In this document: positions 14,800 through 22,320 of the stretch, piece by piece | Numbering within the stretch: the stretch's first letter is position 1 | Layout: each line of letters starts with the position of its first letter | Source: Streptosporangium sp. NBC_01495 | GTDB lineage: Bacteria; Actinomycetota; Actinomycetes; Streptosporangiales; Streptosporangiaceae | Assembly (NCBI RefSeq): GCF_036250735.1 | Contig: NZ_CP109430.1 | Location: 1,364,001-1,428,000, forward strand | Direction of reading: 5' to 3' | Length of the DNA stretch: 64,000 nt | Notes under the pieces: generated by a model | Database searches by the model: none | Told to the model about the DNA's origin: nothing | Seen by the model: the letters and a program-made list of their open reading frames with translations, nothing else | Position numbers and translations under genes: made by a program

Positions 14800-15639
14800 T
14801 CAGAAGAGCTGGTCGAGCAGGGTGCGGCCGTGCGCGGCGAGCTGGAGATCGCCGCTCTCGTGCCCGCGGACCAGTGCGGTGAGCGCCTCGATGACGCCGA
14901 ACCGGGTGAGAAGGTCCTGCTCGGTCTCATCCGGCGGTCGGCCGTAACCGTCGAAGAACGCCTGGCGCAGATGGGGGTTCGGCCGCCAGTGGCGATGTTC
15001 CAGCCGGGCGAAGTCCCGGATGCGGGCATCGAGCCGCGCATGCTCGAAGTCGAGCACATGTACCCCACCATCCGAACTGACGAGCCAGTTCCTGGGCTGG
15101 TAGTCCAGATGGCAGATCGCGCCGTCCATGACCGTGACGGCCAAGGCGTCGGCACAGGCGAGCAGTGTGCGCCGCTCGGACGCGCTGATCAGGTCCGCGA
15201 CACGCGCACGTCCGGCCCACCAGCGGGTCCGTTCAGCCAGGTAGACGGAGATGCCGTACCCGGGTTTCACCAACACGACCTGGTGAAGGGCTCGGAGGGT
15301 GGCCCCTGCGGAGTGATGGGCGTCCCGCTCTGTGGACGAGCCGGGTGGGAGGTCGGCGGCGCTCTGCCCTGGAAGGAAGGTCAGCAGAAGCGAGCGAGTG
15401 ACCGGGTCCGCCGCGACCATTTTCGGGGCACGGTCACGCAGGTGAGGAACCACGGCGATGTAGGCGTGTGCCTCCTGCCGGAAGCGTCCCGAATCGATAT
15501 GGCGCTTGATGACATGGAGGACGTCATGGACATCGATGAGCGCCAGCAGGTGCGACGGCAGTCCGGGCATGGACACAGCACTGACCGGGCCGAGGATCTG
15601 GCGGGCGAAGGTGAGACGCGGGTCCTCGACAGCGATCAC
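14800..15639 (-). CDS. Aminoglycoside-phosphotransferase-fold kinase (first of two)
   Basis: A 279-residue APH/choline-kinase-fold protein. The catalytic loop is I-C-H-L-D-Y-Q-P-R-N-W-L-V (HxDxxxxN) and the metal-binding segment V-L-D-F-E-H-A. Such kinases phosphorylate small hydroxylated molecules: antibiotics, homoserine, sugars or lipids. In a biosynthetic cluster it may phosphorylate an intermediate, or confer self-protection in combination with the adjoining phosphatase. Its start overlaps the stop of the phosphatase gene by 4 bp. Confidence 0.85.
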   Translation of the reverse strand: MIAVEDPRLTFARQILGPVSAVSMPGLPSHLLALIDVHDVLHVIKRHIDSGRFRQEAHAYIAVVPHLRDRAPKMVAADPVTRSLLLTFLPGQSAADLPPGSSTERDAHHSAGATLRALHQVVLVKPGYGISVYLAERTRWWAGRARVADLISASERRTLLACADALAVTVMDGAICHLDYQPRNWLVSSDGGVHVLDFEHARLDARIRDFARLEHRHWRPNPHLRQAFFDGYGRPPDETEQDLLTRFGVIEALTALVRGHESGDLQLAAHGRTLLDQLF

Positions 15640-16274
15640 AGCGCCGCCAGGTGTGCGGTGTCGTTGTGACGGTCAAGCATCCAGCGGCGCCGGCCCAGCC
15701 GGTTGAGATGGAGTTGCCAGCGGGTCAGAGAGCCGTGATCGACGGTGAATCCGGCTTCGGTGCCGGGAGGGAGACCGAGCAGGAGGGTGTGCGCGGCGAG
15801 CACGGTCTCGCCATGGGCGGCGAACAGGACGCGCTCACCGTCGTGACGTTCGATCAGGCTGGTCAGGAATACTCCAGCCCGCCGCAGGTAACCGTTCCAC
15901 GTGTCGGATTCGATGGCCCATGGCCGGTCGGGATGAGCGTGGGGGCCTCCGCCGAAGGCCGTCTTCACCTCGTGCCAGGGTCGGCCATCGGCGTCTCCGT
16001 GGATCGGCCCGTCCAGACCTGGCTCGACGATCAGCGGCAGGTTCAGGGCTGCGGCGTAGATCTCTCCGGTCTGCTGGAGCCGCAGCCGGGTTCCGGCATA
16101 GATCGTGGTGATGGGCGCTTCGGCGTGCTCGGCGGCGATTCGCCGCACGGTCAGGGTCGCTTGGCGCCGTCCCGGCTCGGTGAGGCCGATGCAGGTGCGC
16201 GGGCCACCGACCAGGCCGTCAACGTTGCACTGGGCCTGCCCGTGCCGGGTGAACAAGAGCTCCGTGGTGATCAT
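15636..16274 (-). CDS. Histidine phosphatase superfamily protein
   Basis: A 212-residue phosphoglycerate-mutase-like phosphatase with the phospho-acceptor motif L-L-F-T-R-H-G-Q-A (RHG), the second-half catalytic segment V-L-F-A-A-H-G-E-T-V, and R-L-R-L-Q-Q-T-G. It would remove a phosphate from a small metabolite. The ATG at 16274 overlaps the stop of the second kinase gene by 4 bp, and its own stop overlaps the start of the first kinase, so it is sandwiched between two kinases. An upstream in-frame ATG was rejected because it would overrun that kinase. Confidence 0.88.
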   Translation of the reverse strand: MITTELLFTRHGQAQCNVDGLVGGPRTCIGLTEPGRRQATLTVRRIAAEHAEAPITTIYAGTRLRLQQTGEIYAAALNLPLIVEPGLDGPIHGDADGRPWHEVKTAFGGGPHAHPDRPWAIESDTWNGYLRRAGVFLTSLIERHDGERVLFAAHGETVLAAHTLLLGLPPGTEAGFTVDHGSLTRWQLHLNRLGRRRWMLDRHNDTAHLAAL

Positions 16275-17041
16275 TCGTGCCCTTCCGGCTCGATGACGGG
16301 ACACGCCTGCGACCAGAGGTACCGGTAGCCGCCGCGTCCCAGGTAGGGAGCGGTGAGGATGCGGTGCAGCTCGGCGTGGCCGAGGAGCTGCGACATGCCG
16401 GTGCCTCCCAGCCAGGCATCATGTCCAGCGGCTGCCCGGTTGTAGATGGCGAGCGCGTTCTGAATGACAGTCAGCGGGAGCGGGCCGTACGTCATGGCCA
16501 GGGTGACGATGAGCTTGGCCAGGTCGTAGCCGAACGGGGCGAGGGTGAGATCGTCGACATCAACGATGATTGGAATGCGCTGCTGGGTGATGAGGATGTT
16601 GCGCGGGTTGGTGTCCTTGTAGAACGCCACGGGTCCGATGGCGACGGCATGCAGGAGCCTTTTCGCGGCGGCCAGGTCTTCGTCGTCAGCCAGGTGATGA
16701 GTACGGCGCCGGGCGTCGAATGCGGTAAGGCGGGGAGCGATGAAGTCCGCCATCGTGTGGTCTGCGGGCAGCGGGTGGGGAACGTTCAGGCGTGCTCGGT
16801 GCAGGTCGCTCACCCAGGCGGCTCCGTGCGCGTCCCCTAGGAGGGCGGCGAGCATCGGCAGGTCCCGCACGCCCGGATGACAGCCGTCGACGTAGGTGAA
16901 GTCGATGGACGTCGCTCCGACCGCTTCGATGCAGGGCTGCCGGAGCGGGCCGGCGTGCTCGGCCAACCATGCGTGGTGCCGTACGGTCTGCGCGCGACTC
17001 TCCGGGGTCCGGTAGACCTTGGTGAAAACCGGGGTGTTCAT
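16271..17041 (-). CDS. Aminoglycoside-phosphotransferase-fold kinase (second of two)
   Basis: A 256-residue kinase-like protein. The catalytic loop appears as F-Y-K-D-T-N-P-R-N-I-L-I (canonical HxDxxxxN with His replaced by Tyr/Lys context, Asp and Asn retained), followed by I-I-V-D-V-D-D-L-T as the metal-binding segment. The ATG at 17041 overlaps the methyltransferase stop by 4 bp. It is only distantly similar to the first kinase, so they are unlikely to be recent duplicates. Substrate unknown. Confidence 0.75.
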   Translation of the reverse strand: MNTPVFTKVYRTPESRAQTVRHHAWLAEHAGPLRQPCIEAVGATSIDFTYVDGCHPGVRDLPMLAALLGDAHGAAWVSDLHRARLNVPHPLPADHTMADFIAPRLTAFDARRRTHHLADDEDLAAAKRLLHAVAIGPVAFYKDTNPRNILITQQRIPIIVDVDDLTLAPFGYDLAKLIVTLAMTYGPLPLTVIQNALAIYNRAAAGHDAWLGGTGMSQLLGHAELHRILTAPYLGRGGYRYLWSQACPVIEPEGHE

Positions 17042-17880
17042 CGTGCACCCTCCGGTTTCCGTGCGAGCAGATAGGTGACGACCGAGGTGGTGCTCACCGG
17101 CGCGTTCGACAGGCGGGCGCGCAGCGCGGCGGCGATGGCGGCGGGGGCACCGTGTAGCTCGGCCGGGAGGTGATACTTCGGGCTGGTGGCGAGGTATTCG
17201 GCGACGTGGCTCAGGTCGGTGAAGGTGAAACCGTGCTCTTCGTGTTCGAGGTGCTCGATGGGCAGTACCGGTTCGGCCAGGCCGGCCAGGTTCGCGCTGT
17301 GCGCCGCCGTGTACAGGCTTTCTCGGCGCGGCGCGTCCGGGTCGAGCCCGGCATCGGCGACGAGAGCATCCAGGTCTCGGTAGCTGTCGGCGGACTTGGT
17401 GACCAGGACGGCGATGCCGCCCGGAGCGAGGGTCCGGGCGATCTCCACGATGACCGCCTCCGGCCGCGGCGCGTGGTAGAGGCAGAACGCGGCGACGGCC
17501 ACGGTGCACGTGCCGGACGGTACGGGCAGATGGTGGAAGTCCGCCCGTACGAAGGACACCGCGTTGCCCGTGACGCCGAGCCGGGTGCGGGCATCGTTGA
17601 GCATCGCCGCTGAGGCGTCGATACCGATGAGCCGTCTTGGCCGCAAGCGCTCGGTCAAGACGCGGCTGCTGGTCCCGCGTCCGCATCCTATGTCGATTAC
17701 CAATGGCGGCCGAGGGGTAAGCAGGTGCGCGGCGGCCAGATCGGCGATGACCTCGGCGACCGGTCGGCCCCTGGTTTTGGCGCGGTGCAGGGCCGAGGTA
17801 CGGGCGGACAGTCTGGAGGCGTGCCGGTACAGCCCCTCTTGCACTGTCGCATCGAGAAAGGGGTTGGTGGAGGCGGTCAC
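17038..17880 (-). CDS. SAM-dependent class I methyltransferase
   Basis: A 280-residue methyltransferase with motif I V-I-D-I-G-C-G-R-G-T-S-S, motif II I-G-I-D-A-S-A-A-M, and F-C-L-Y-H-A-P at the motif IV position. An N-terminal helical extension precedes the domain. The GTG at 17880 is preferred over one at 17889 because AGGAGG lies eight bases upstream. The acceptor is unknown; within the cluster it may methylate a sugar hydroxyl or a base. Confidence 0.85.
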   Translation of the reverse strand: MTASTNPFLDATVQEGLYRHASRLSARTSALHRAKTRGRPVAEVIADLAAAHLLTPRPPLVIDIGCGRGTSSRVLTERLRPRRLIGIDASAAMLNDARTRLGVTGNAVSFVRADFHHLPVPSGTCTVAVAAFCLYHAPRPEAVIVEIARTLAPGGIAVLVTKSADSYRDLDALVADAGLDPDAPRRESLYTAAHSANLAGLAEPVLPIEHLEHEEHGFTFTDLSHVAEYLATSPKYHLPAELHGAPAAIAAALRARLSNAPVSTTSVVTYLLARKPEGAR

Positions 17881-17914
17881 CGGCTCCACCTCCTGAAGGA
17901 GGTGATGGAACGCG

Positions 17915-18433
17915 TTATGCCTGGTGGGCGGCTACCTGCTCCAGCCAGCGGCGGGTGTGACGGCGGCTGGTCAGCAGCACCACGTCGGCGTGCCCGCCGT
18001 ACTCCTTGATCTTGGCCAGCACGCGGGGCCGCATCTTGCGCCGGTAGGTCGCCACGTAGCGCAGCACGCCCCAGTGGATGCGGTTGTAGATCCCGCTGTC
18101 CCTGTCCTGGCCATGGCCGTGTTTGAGCTGTCGGGAGAAGACTCCCCACAGCGCCACCACGGTGGGCATGTCCATCAGGATGACGGTGTCGCAGAGCTCC
18201 AGCCGGACCTGGAGCGTGGAGTTGTAGTTGCCGTCGATCACCCAGCGCTCGCCGCGCACCAGGTCTCGCTGGAGCGCCTCGAACTTTTCGGACGACAACG
18301 GGTTCCACCCGTCGTCGTAGTAGACGGAGTCCAGGTGGGTCACCGGCGCATCCACGATCCTGCCCAGCTCGCGGGCGAGGTGGGACTTGCCACTGCCTCC
18401 GCAGCCGACGATGGCGACTCTCTGCATCTGCAT
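17915..18433 (-). CDS. P-loop small-molecule kinase (FlaR/adenylate-kinase-like)
   Basis: A 172-residue P-loop protein: V-A-I-V-G-C-G-G-S-G-K-S at the N-terminus, then L-D-S-V-Y-Y and W-V-I-D-G-N-Y-N-S-T, typical of 'topology modulation protein' (FlaR-like) nucleotide/shikimate-kinase-type proteins. The true substrate of this family is unsettled. In this setting phosphorylation of a nucleotide or sugar is possible. The start may be the ATG at 18433 or the in-frame ATG at 18427. Confidence 0.75.
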   Translation of the reverse strand: MQMQRVAIVGCGGSGKSHLARELGRIVDAPVTHLDSVYYDDGWNPLSSEKFEALQRDLVRGERWVIDGNYNSTLQVRLELCDTVILMDMPTVVALWGVFSRQLKHGHGQDRDSGIYNRIHWGVLRYVATYRRKMRPRVLAKIKEYGGHADVVLLTSRRHTRRWLEQVAAHQA

Positions 18434-18529
18434 GATGCTCCACGATAGTCAGACCGGTGGCCTGCGGCCGGACATCGACGAGGGCTCGTTCAGGTACGAC
18501 GGGCCCGCAGCTCAGGGCATGCGGAGGGA

Positions 18530-19582
18530 TCACCCGATTCCCCTTCCTGAACGGACCGCCCCCGCAAGATCGGCCAGCACCGCTTCGATGGTCTGGATCT
18601 GAGCACTGAGCCGGAACAGCTCCAGGTGGCGCAGGCACCCGGCGATCAGTCGCACATGCTCCCGGCTGCCCGCGATGGCACGCAGGTGGACCAGCTTGTC
18701 GATCACATCGGCTCCGTCACGGACGATCAGCCAGGGAGGTACGAACCGCTCGACGTGCCGGATGCTCGCGGGCGCGAGCGGGAGGCATCCGGCCAGGAGC
18801 GCCTCGAAGATACGCTGGGTCACCTGACCGGCCAGTGCATATCGCTGGGGCAGGAGCAGCACGGTCGCCAGCGCGCCGCCGTAAAGCTCGTGCACCTGGG
18901 AGAAAGGGATCCGCCCGAGGAAGGCGACGTACGGCCAGCGGCTGGTGTCGGGCCACTTTCCGGCGACCTGGTGCGGGAAGCGTGCGGCAGCAGGAGCGAG
19001 GTAGGTGTCGAACTCCTCGTCGCGGTCGTACTGGTTGCCCACGTAACCCAACGTGATCGGCCGGGCAGAGGCCGCCAGGGAATGCGGATCGGCACTGTCC
19101 AGCAATGCGTCATCGACGGGGAACAGCAGGCTGCGTGCTCCGGTGGTGGGCGCGAGGGCGGCCTCGCACATGATCACGCCGGGCCGATGACGCCATGGGC
19201 TGCCGACGGGCAGCTGCCGGTCCTTGTCCCAGATCACCGTCGGGATGCGCCGGACGATGGTGTAGTGATCCAGGAGCTCGTGCTGTCGGTGCAGGTCGCA
19301 GGTGTGCCCGGGAGTTCCGCACGGGGTGGTGTTACGGCCTGGGATGTTCCAGCGCCATTCCAGGAACAGCACGTCGATCTCGGGGAGTCCGCGTGCGAAG
19401 GCGTAGCGACCGTCGAGATCGTCACCGGCCTCCAGCCGGTCGCGGTCGGCCTGGAGGAAGACCAGTCGGTGTCCCCGCCCGATCAGCGCGTCGACCAGGG
19501 GACGGCGGTGGCTGCGTCCTCCGTCGGGAGTGTCGGTGATCCCGGGGCCGAGGAAGCCCCAGAAGCTGTATCCGATGATCAC
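18530..19582 (-). CDS. Putative glycosyltransferase
   Basis: A ~350-residue protein resembling GT-B glycosyltransferases of the CgeB/'glycosyltransferase family protein 1' type. It starts I-I-G-Y-S-F-W-G-F-L-G with a Rossmann-like first strand. It has L-E-W-R-W-N and P-T-V-I-W-D-K-D in the N-domain, then V-H-E-L-Y-G-G-A and Q-R-I-F-E-A-L-L-A-G-C-L-P-L, the usual donor-binding end of such enzymes. The GTG at 19582 overlaps the carbamoyltransferase stop by 4 bp and is favoured; a GTG at 19594 is possible. Donor and acceptor are unknown. Confidence 0.75.
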   Translation of the reverse strand: MIIGYSFWGFLGPGITDTPDGGRSHRRPLVDALIGRGHRLVFLQADRDRLEAGDDLDGRYAFARGLPEIDVLFLEWRWNIPGRNTTPCGTPGHTCDLHRQHELLDHYTIVRRIPTVIWDKDRQLPVGSPWRHRPGVIMCEAALAPTTGARSLLFPVDDALLDSADPHSLAASARPITLGYVGNQYDRDEEFDTYLAPAAARFPHQVAGKWPDTSRWPYVAFLGRIPFSQVHELYGGALATVLLLPQRYALAGQVTQRIFEALLAGCLPLAPASIRHVERFVPPWLIVRDGADVIDKLVHLRAIAGSREHVRLIAGCLRHLELFRLSAQIQTIEAVLADLAGAVRSGRGIG

Positions 19583-21312
19583 TTCGTCACCCACCTGCCT
19601 TCCAGGAGCAGCGCGTCCAGCCCGGAGACGGCCAGGCACTCCAACGCCATCCGCGGCGTTCCGCAGATCGGCTTGCCCTTGACATTGAGGGAGGTGTTGA
19701 TCAGGACGGGAACCCCGGTCCGGCGGGCGAACGCCTCCAGTACGGCGTGCATGAAGGGGTTCTGGTCTTTGGTGACGGTCTGAAGGCGTGCGGTCCCGTT
19801 GGCATGGACGATCGCCGGGATCCGGGCGCGGGCGAGATCGGTGACACCGGAGGCCATGGACATGAACGGGGCGTCCTGGTCGAGGGTGAAGTAGTCGGCG
19901 GCATGATCGGCCAGGACCATCGGGGCGAACGGCCGGAACGGCTCACGGAACTTCACTGTGGCGTTCAGCCGCTCGACCACGCCCTCGTTCAGCGGGGAGG
20001 CAAGGATGGAGCGGTTGCCCAATGCCCGAGGGCCCGCTTCGACCCGCCCCTGAAAAAGCCCGGCAATGCGTCCGCTCGCGAGCTGCTCAGCCAGGTGTTC
20101 GGCGAGGTCACCCGGTACGTGTTTCAGTGTGAGGGTGGGCCACGGCGACAGGTCGAGCTCCGGATCGGGGAAGGACGGGCCCAGGTAGCAGGCTCCGGCG
20201 ATGCCGGACAGCGGTCGGCCGCCCGCGTCGAGATGGACGGCCGCAGCCGCTCCAATGGCGGTTCCCGCGTCTCCGGGAGCCGGAGGGACGAAGACCTCCT
20301 CGAAGATTCCGGCATCGATGATCCGGCCGATGCTGACGCAGTTGGTCGCAACTCCTCCGCCCACGCACAGGCGGCGTGACCTGGTCAGAGCCTGAGCGCG
20401 GCGGGCCAGATGGAGCATGACCACGTCGGTGCGCTCCTGCAGAGCGGCGGCCAGATCACGGTGGACCTGTTCGACGGGGGCGTGCGGGTCGCGGGGCGGG
20501 CAGGTCCTGGCGACGAAGCGGGACGACAGTCGCGGGTAGCCGGAGGACAGGACCCGGATCGGGAAGAGCGCCGGGTCCAGAGTGAAGCCGTCCGGGGTGA
20601 GGCGGATGGCCCAGGTGAACAGGTCGCGGAAGCGTACCGGGTCGCCGAGGGCGGCCAGTGCCATAACAGTGCCCTCCTCGTCTCCGCGCCGCCAGCCCAG
20701 GTGTTCGGTGACGGCGCCGTAGGCGTAGCCGAGCGAGGCGGGATCGTGCAGGGCGTGCAGCGTACGCAGCTCGGGCCGGCCGCGAGCGCGCTGGCGGGCG
20801 GCGGTGACCGTGGTGGTCTGCGTCTCGCCGAGGCTGTCCACGATGAGCACGGCGGCCGAGTCCCAACCGGACGCGGCGAAGGCGTACATCTGGTGGGTCC
20901 GGTGATGCAGGACCGACCGTACGCGCGCACCGGGAAACATCCGGCCCAGAGCCTGGGTGCGGCGGACCGCACGTAGGGCGACCTTGGCGAATCCGGCCGC
21001 CCGAGGCAGCGCCCGTTCCCGCGTCTCGGCCGAGCACAGCAGACGGGCCGCGTCGGGGACAGCGGCCAGGTAGCGGGGACCGTGGAAGTTGTAGGCGACC
21101 GCGTCCACGTCGGCGGCGGTGATACCGGCCTCCCGCAGCAGCCATCGGACGGCATGGTGCGGGTAGTCCCCGGTGTGCTTGATCTGCGACAGGCGTTCTT
21201 CCTCGACGAACCCGATCAGCTCTCCGCTCACCAGCAGCGCCGCAGCGGAGTCGTGGGTGTAGGAACACAAACCCAGCACAACCGAGAGGGGGGATGTCGT
21301 CACCGAGCTCAC
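19579..21312 (-). CDS. O-carbamoyltransferase, NodU/CmcH/TobZ family
   Basis: A 577-residue carbamoyltransferase. The N-terminal Kae1-like domain has Y-T-H-D-S-A-A-A-L and V-L-H-H-R-T-H-Q-M-Y. The C-terminal YrdC-like part has G-R-V-E-A-G-P-R-A-L-G-N-R-S-I-L, R-E-P-F-R-P-F-A-P, and I-N-T-S-L-N-V-K-G-K-P-I. These enzymes use carbamoyl phosphate and ATP to carbamoylate hydroxyls of antibiotics or Nod factors, so the cluster product probably carries a carbamate ester. The GTG start overlaps the stop of the thymidylate-synthase-like gene by 4 bp. Family assignment is certain, acceptor unknown. Confidence 0.92.
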   Translation of the reverse strand: MSSVTTSPLSVVLGLCSYTHDSAAALLVSGELIGFVEEERLSQIKHTGDYPHHAVRWLLREAGITAADVDAVAYNFHGPRYLAAVPDAARLLCSAETRERALPRAAGFAKVALRAVRRTQALGRMFPGARVRSVLHHRTHQMYAFAASGWDSAAVLIVDSLGETQTTTVTAARQRARGRPELRTLHALHDPASLGYAYGAVTEHLGWRRGDEEGTVMALAALGDPVRFRDLFTWAIRLTPDGFTLDPALFPIRVLSSGYPRLSSRFVARTCPPRDPHAPVEQVHRDLAAALQERTDVVMLHLARRAQALTRSRRLCVGGGVATNCVSIGRIIDAGIFEEVFVPPAPGDAGTAIGAAAAVHLDAGGRPLSGIAGACYLGPSFPDPELDLSPWPTLTLKHVPGDLAEHLAEQLASGRIAGLFQGRVEAGPRALGNRSILASPLNEGVVERLNATVKFREPFRPFAPMVLADHAADYFTLDQDAPFMSMASGVTDLARARIPAIVHANGTARLQTVTKDQNPFMHAVLEAFARRTGVPVLINTSLNVKGKPICGTPRMALECLAVSGLDALLLEGRWVTK

Positions 21313-22250
21313 CTGGCCCCAGCCGTCGTCGTGCGCGACCGCAGTTCCTCGTACCAGGCACGCAGTGCCCCTCCCAGCGGCCCGCGCGTCTGGTCAGCGA
21401 GGTGCTGTGCGCCGAGACGGTCGCCGCTTTTCCACATCCGGTAGCTGCGGAGCACCTCGGCCGCGCCGTCCCAGCCGGGATGGCCGGTCAACTCACCCAC
21501 CCGGGTCCGCGTCAAGAGCGCGTCGAAGCCGTGCCACGGCGTGGCCAGCGAGGGGAGTTCCAGGGCCTCAGGGATCGTCCCCAGCGCGGCGGCCCGATCG
21601 ACATCGCGTTCATAGATGTGCAGGGAGTCGACGTGATGGTGGTAGTCGCCGAGTTCGGCATCCAGCCATCCGGCCATCAACTCGTGCAAGGTGGTGGTGA
21701 AGAACAGGTCGTACGGCAGGCCCACCCACACGTCTTGGCCGCGCATGGTGGTGGACATGTGCAGCCGTCCCTGCCGCAGATGGAAGCGAAAGCCGAGAGT
21801 GCACGGGATGTCCCGGTGCCCGGCGGCATCCTGGGCGGGGTCATACAGCTGAACCACCGCGCGACGGGAGTCCGAATCGACTTTCAGGATCTCGATGACC
21901 CGTGCCAGTTGGTCGATCCGGCCACCCCAGCGGCGCATCCGCGGGCCGTAGGCGCCGCGTAGGACTCCCTCGTCGGCGAACTGGCGGAGCCGCCCGTTGA
22001 AGTCGAAGATCCAAGGGTCGTCGGAGCCGGACAGGATCCACACGGTCTCGGCGATGGCGAAGGCCGGGTTGAGAATGCGGGCCGGCGGGGCGAGCAGCAG
22101 TCTGGCCCGTGGCCGAGTCAGTCGGAGGTTCACGTCCAGAACCTCCCTGGTGGCCATGCCACGAGGGCTGACGGTCTGCCCGCCGTTCATGGTCAGGGCC
22201 ACTGCCCCGCCGAACAACCCGGCGACGCTGTCGGCCGTCAAGGTCATCAT
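21309..22250 (-). CDS. Thymidylate-synthase-fold nucleotide C5-(hydroxy)methylase, probably cytosine-specific
   Basis: A 313-residue thymidylate synthase homologue. The catalytic Cys is C150 in D-I-P-C-T-L-G-F. It also has T-T-M-R-G-Q-D-V-W-V-G-L-P-Y-D-L-F and H-V-D-S-L-H-I-Y-E-R-D, matching the family's 'RS.D..LG.PFN' and 'D.H.Y..H' motifs. The Asn that selects uracil in thymidylate synthase (N177 in E. coli) is Asp here (D181), as in phage dCMP hydroxymethylase and the mildiomycin CMP hydroxymethylase MilA. This predicts a cytosine nucleotide substrate and a C5 hydroxymethyl or methyl product. Start is the first of two tandem ATGs (22250, 22247). It is not the housekeeping enzyme, given its setting. 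Confidence 0.85.
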   Translation of the reverse strand: MMTLTADSVAGLFGGAVALTMNGGQTVSPRGMATREVLDVNLRLTRPRARLLLAPPARILNPAFAIAETVWILSGSDDPWIFDFNGRLRQFADEGVLRGAYGPRMRRWGGRIDQLARVIEILKVDSDSRRAVVQLYDPAQDAAGHRDIPCTLGFRFHLRQGRLHMSTTMRGQDVWVGLPYDLFFTTTLHELMAGWLDAELGDYHHHVDSLHIYERDVDRAAALGTIPEALELPSLATPWHGFDALLTRTRVGELTGHPGWDGAAEVLRSYRMWKSGDRLGAQHLADQTRGPLGGALRAWYEELRSRTTTAGAR

Positions 22251-22320
22251 CAGAGGTTTCCTTCCTGGCCCGCGGTCAGCTGAGCAGCCAGCACGGGGCG
22301 TCGTTGTCAGGAGTGCGTAC

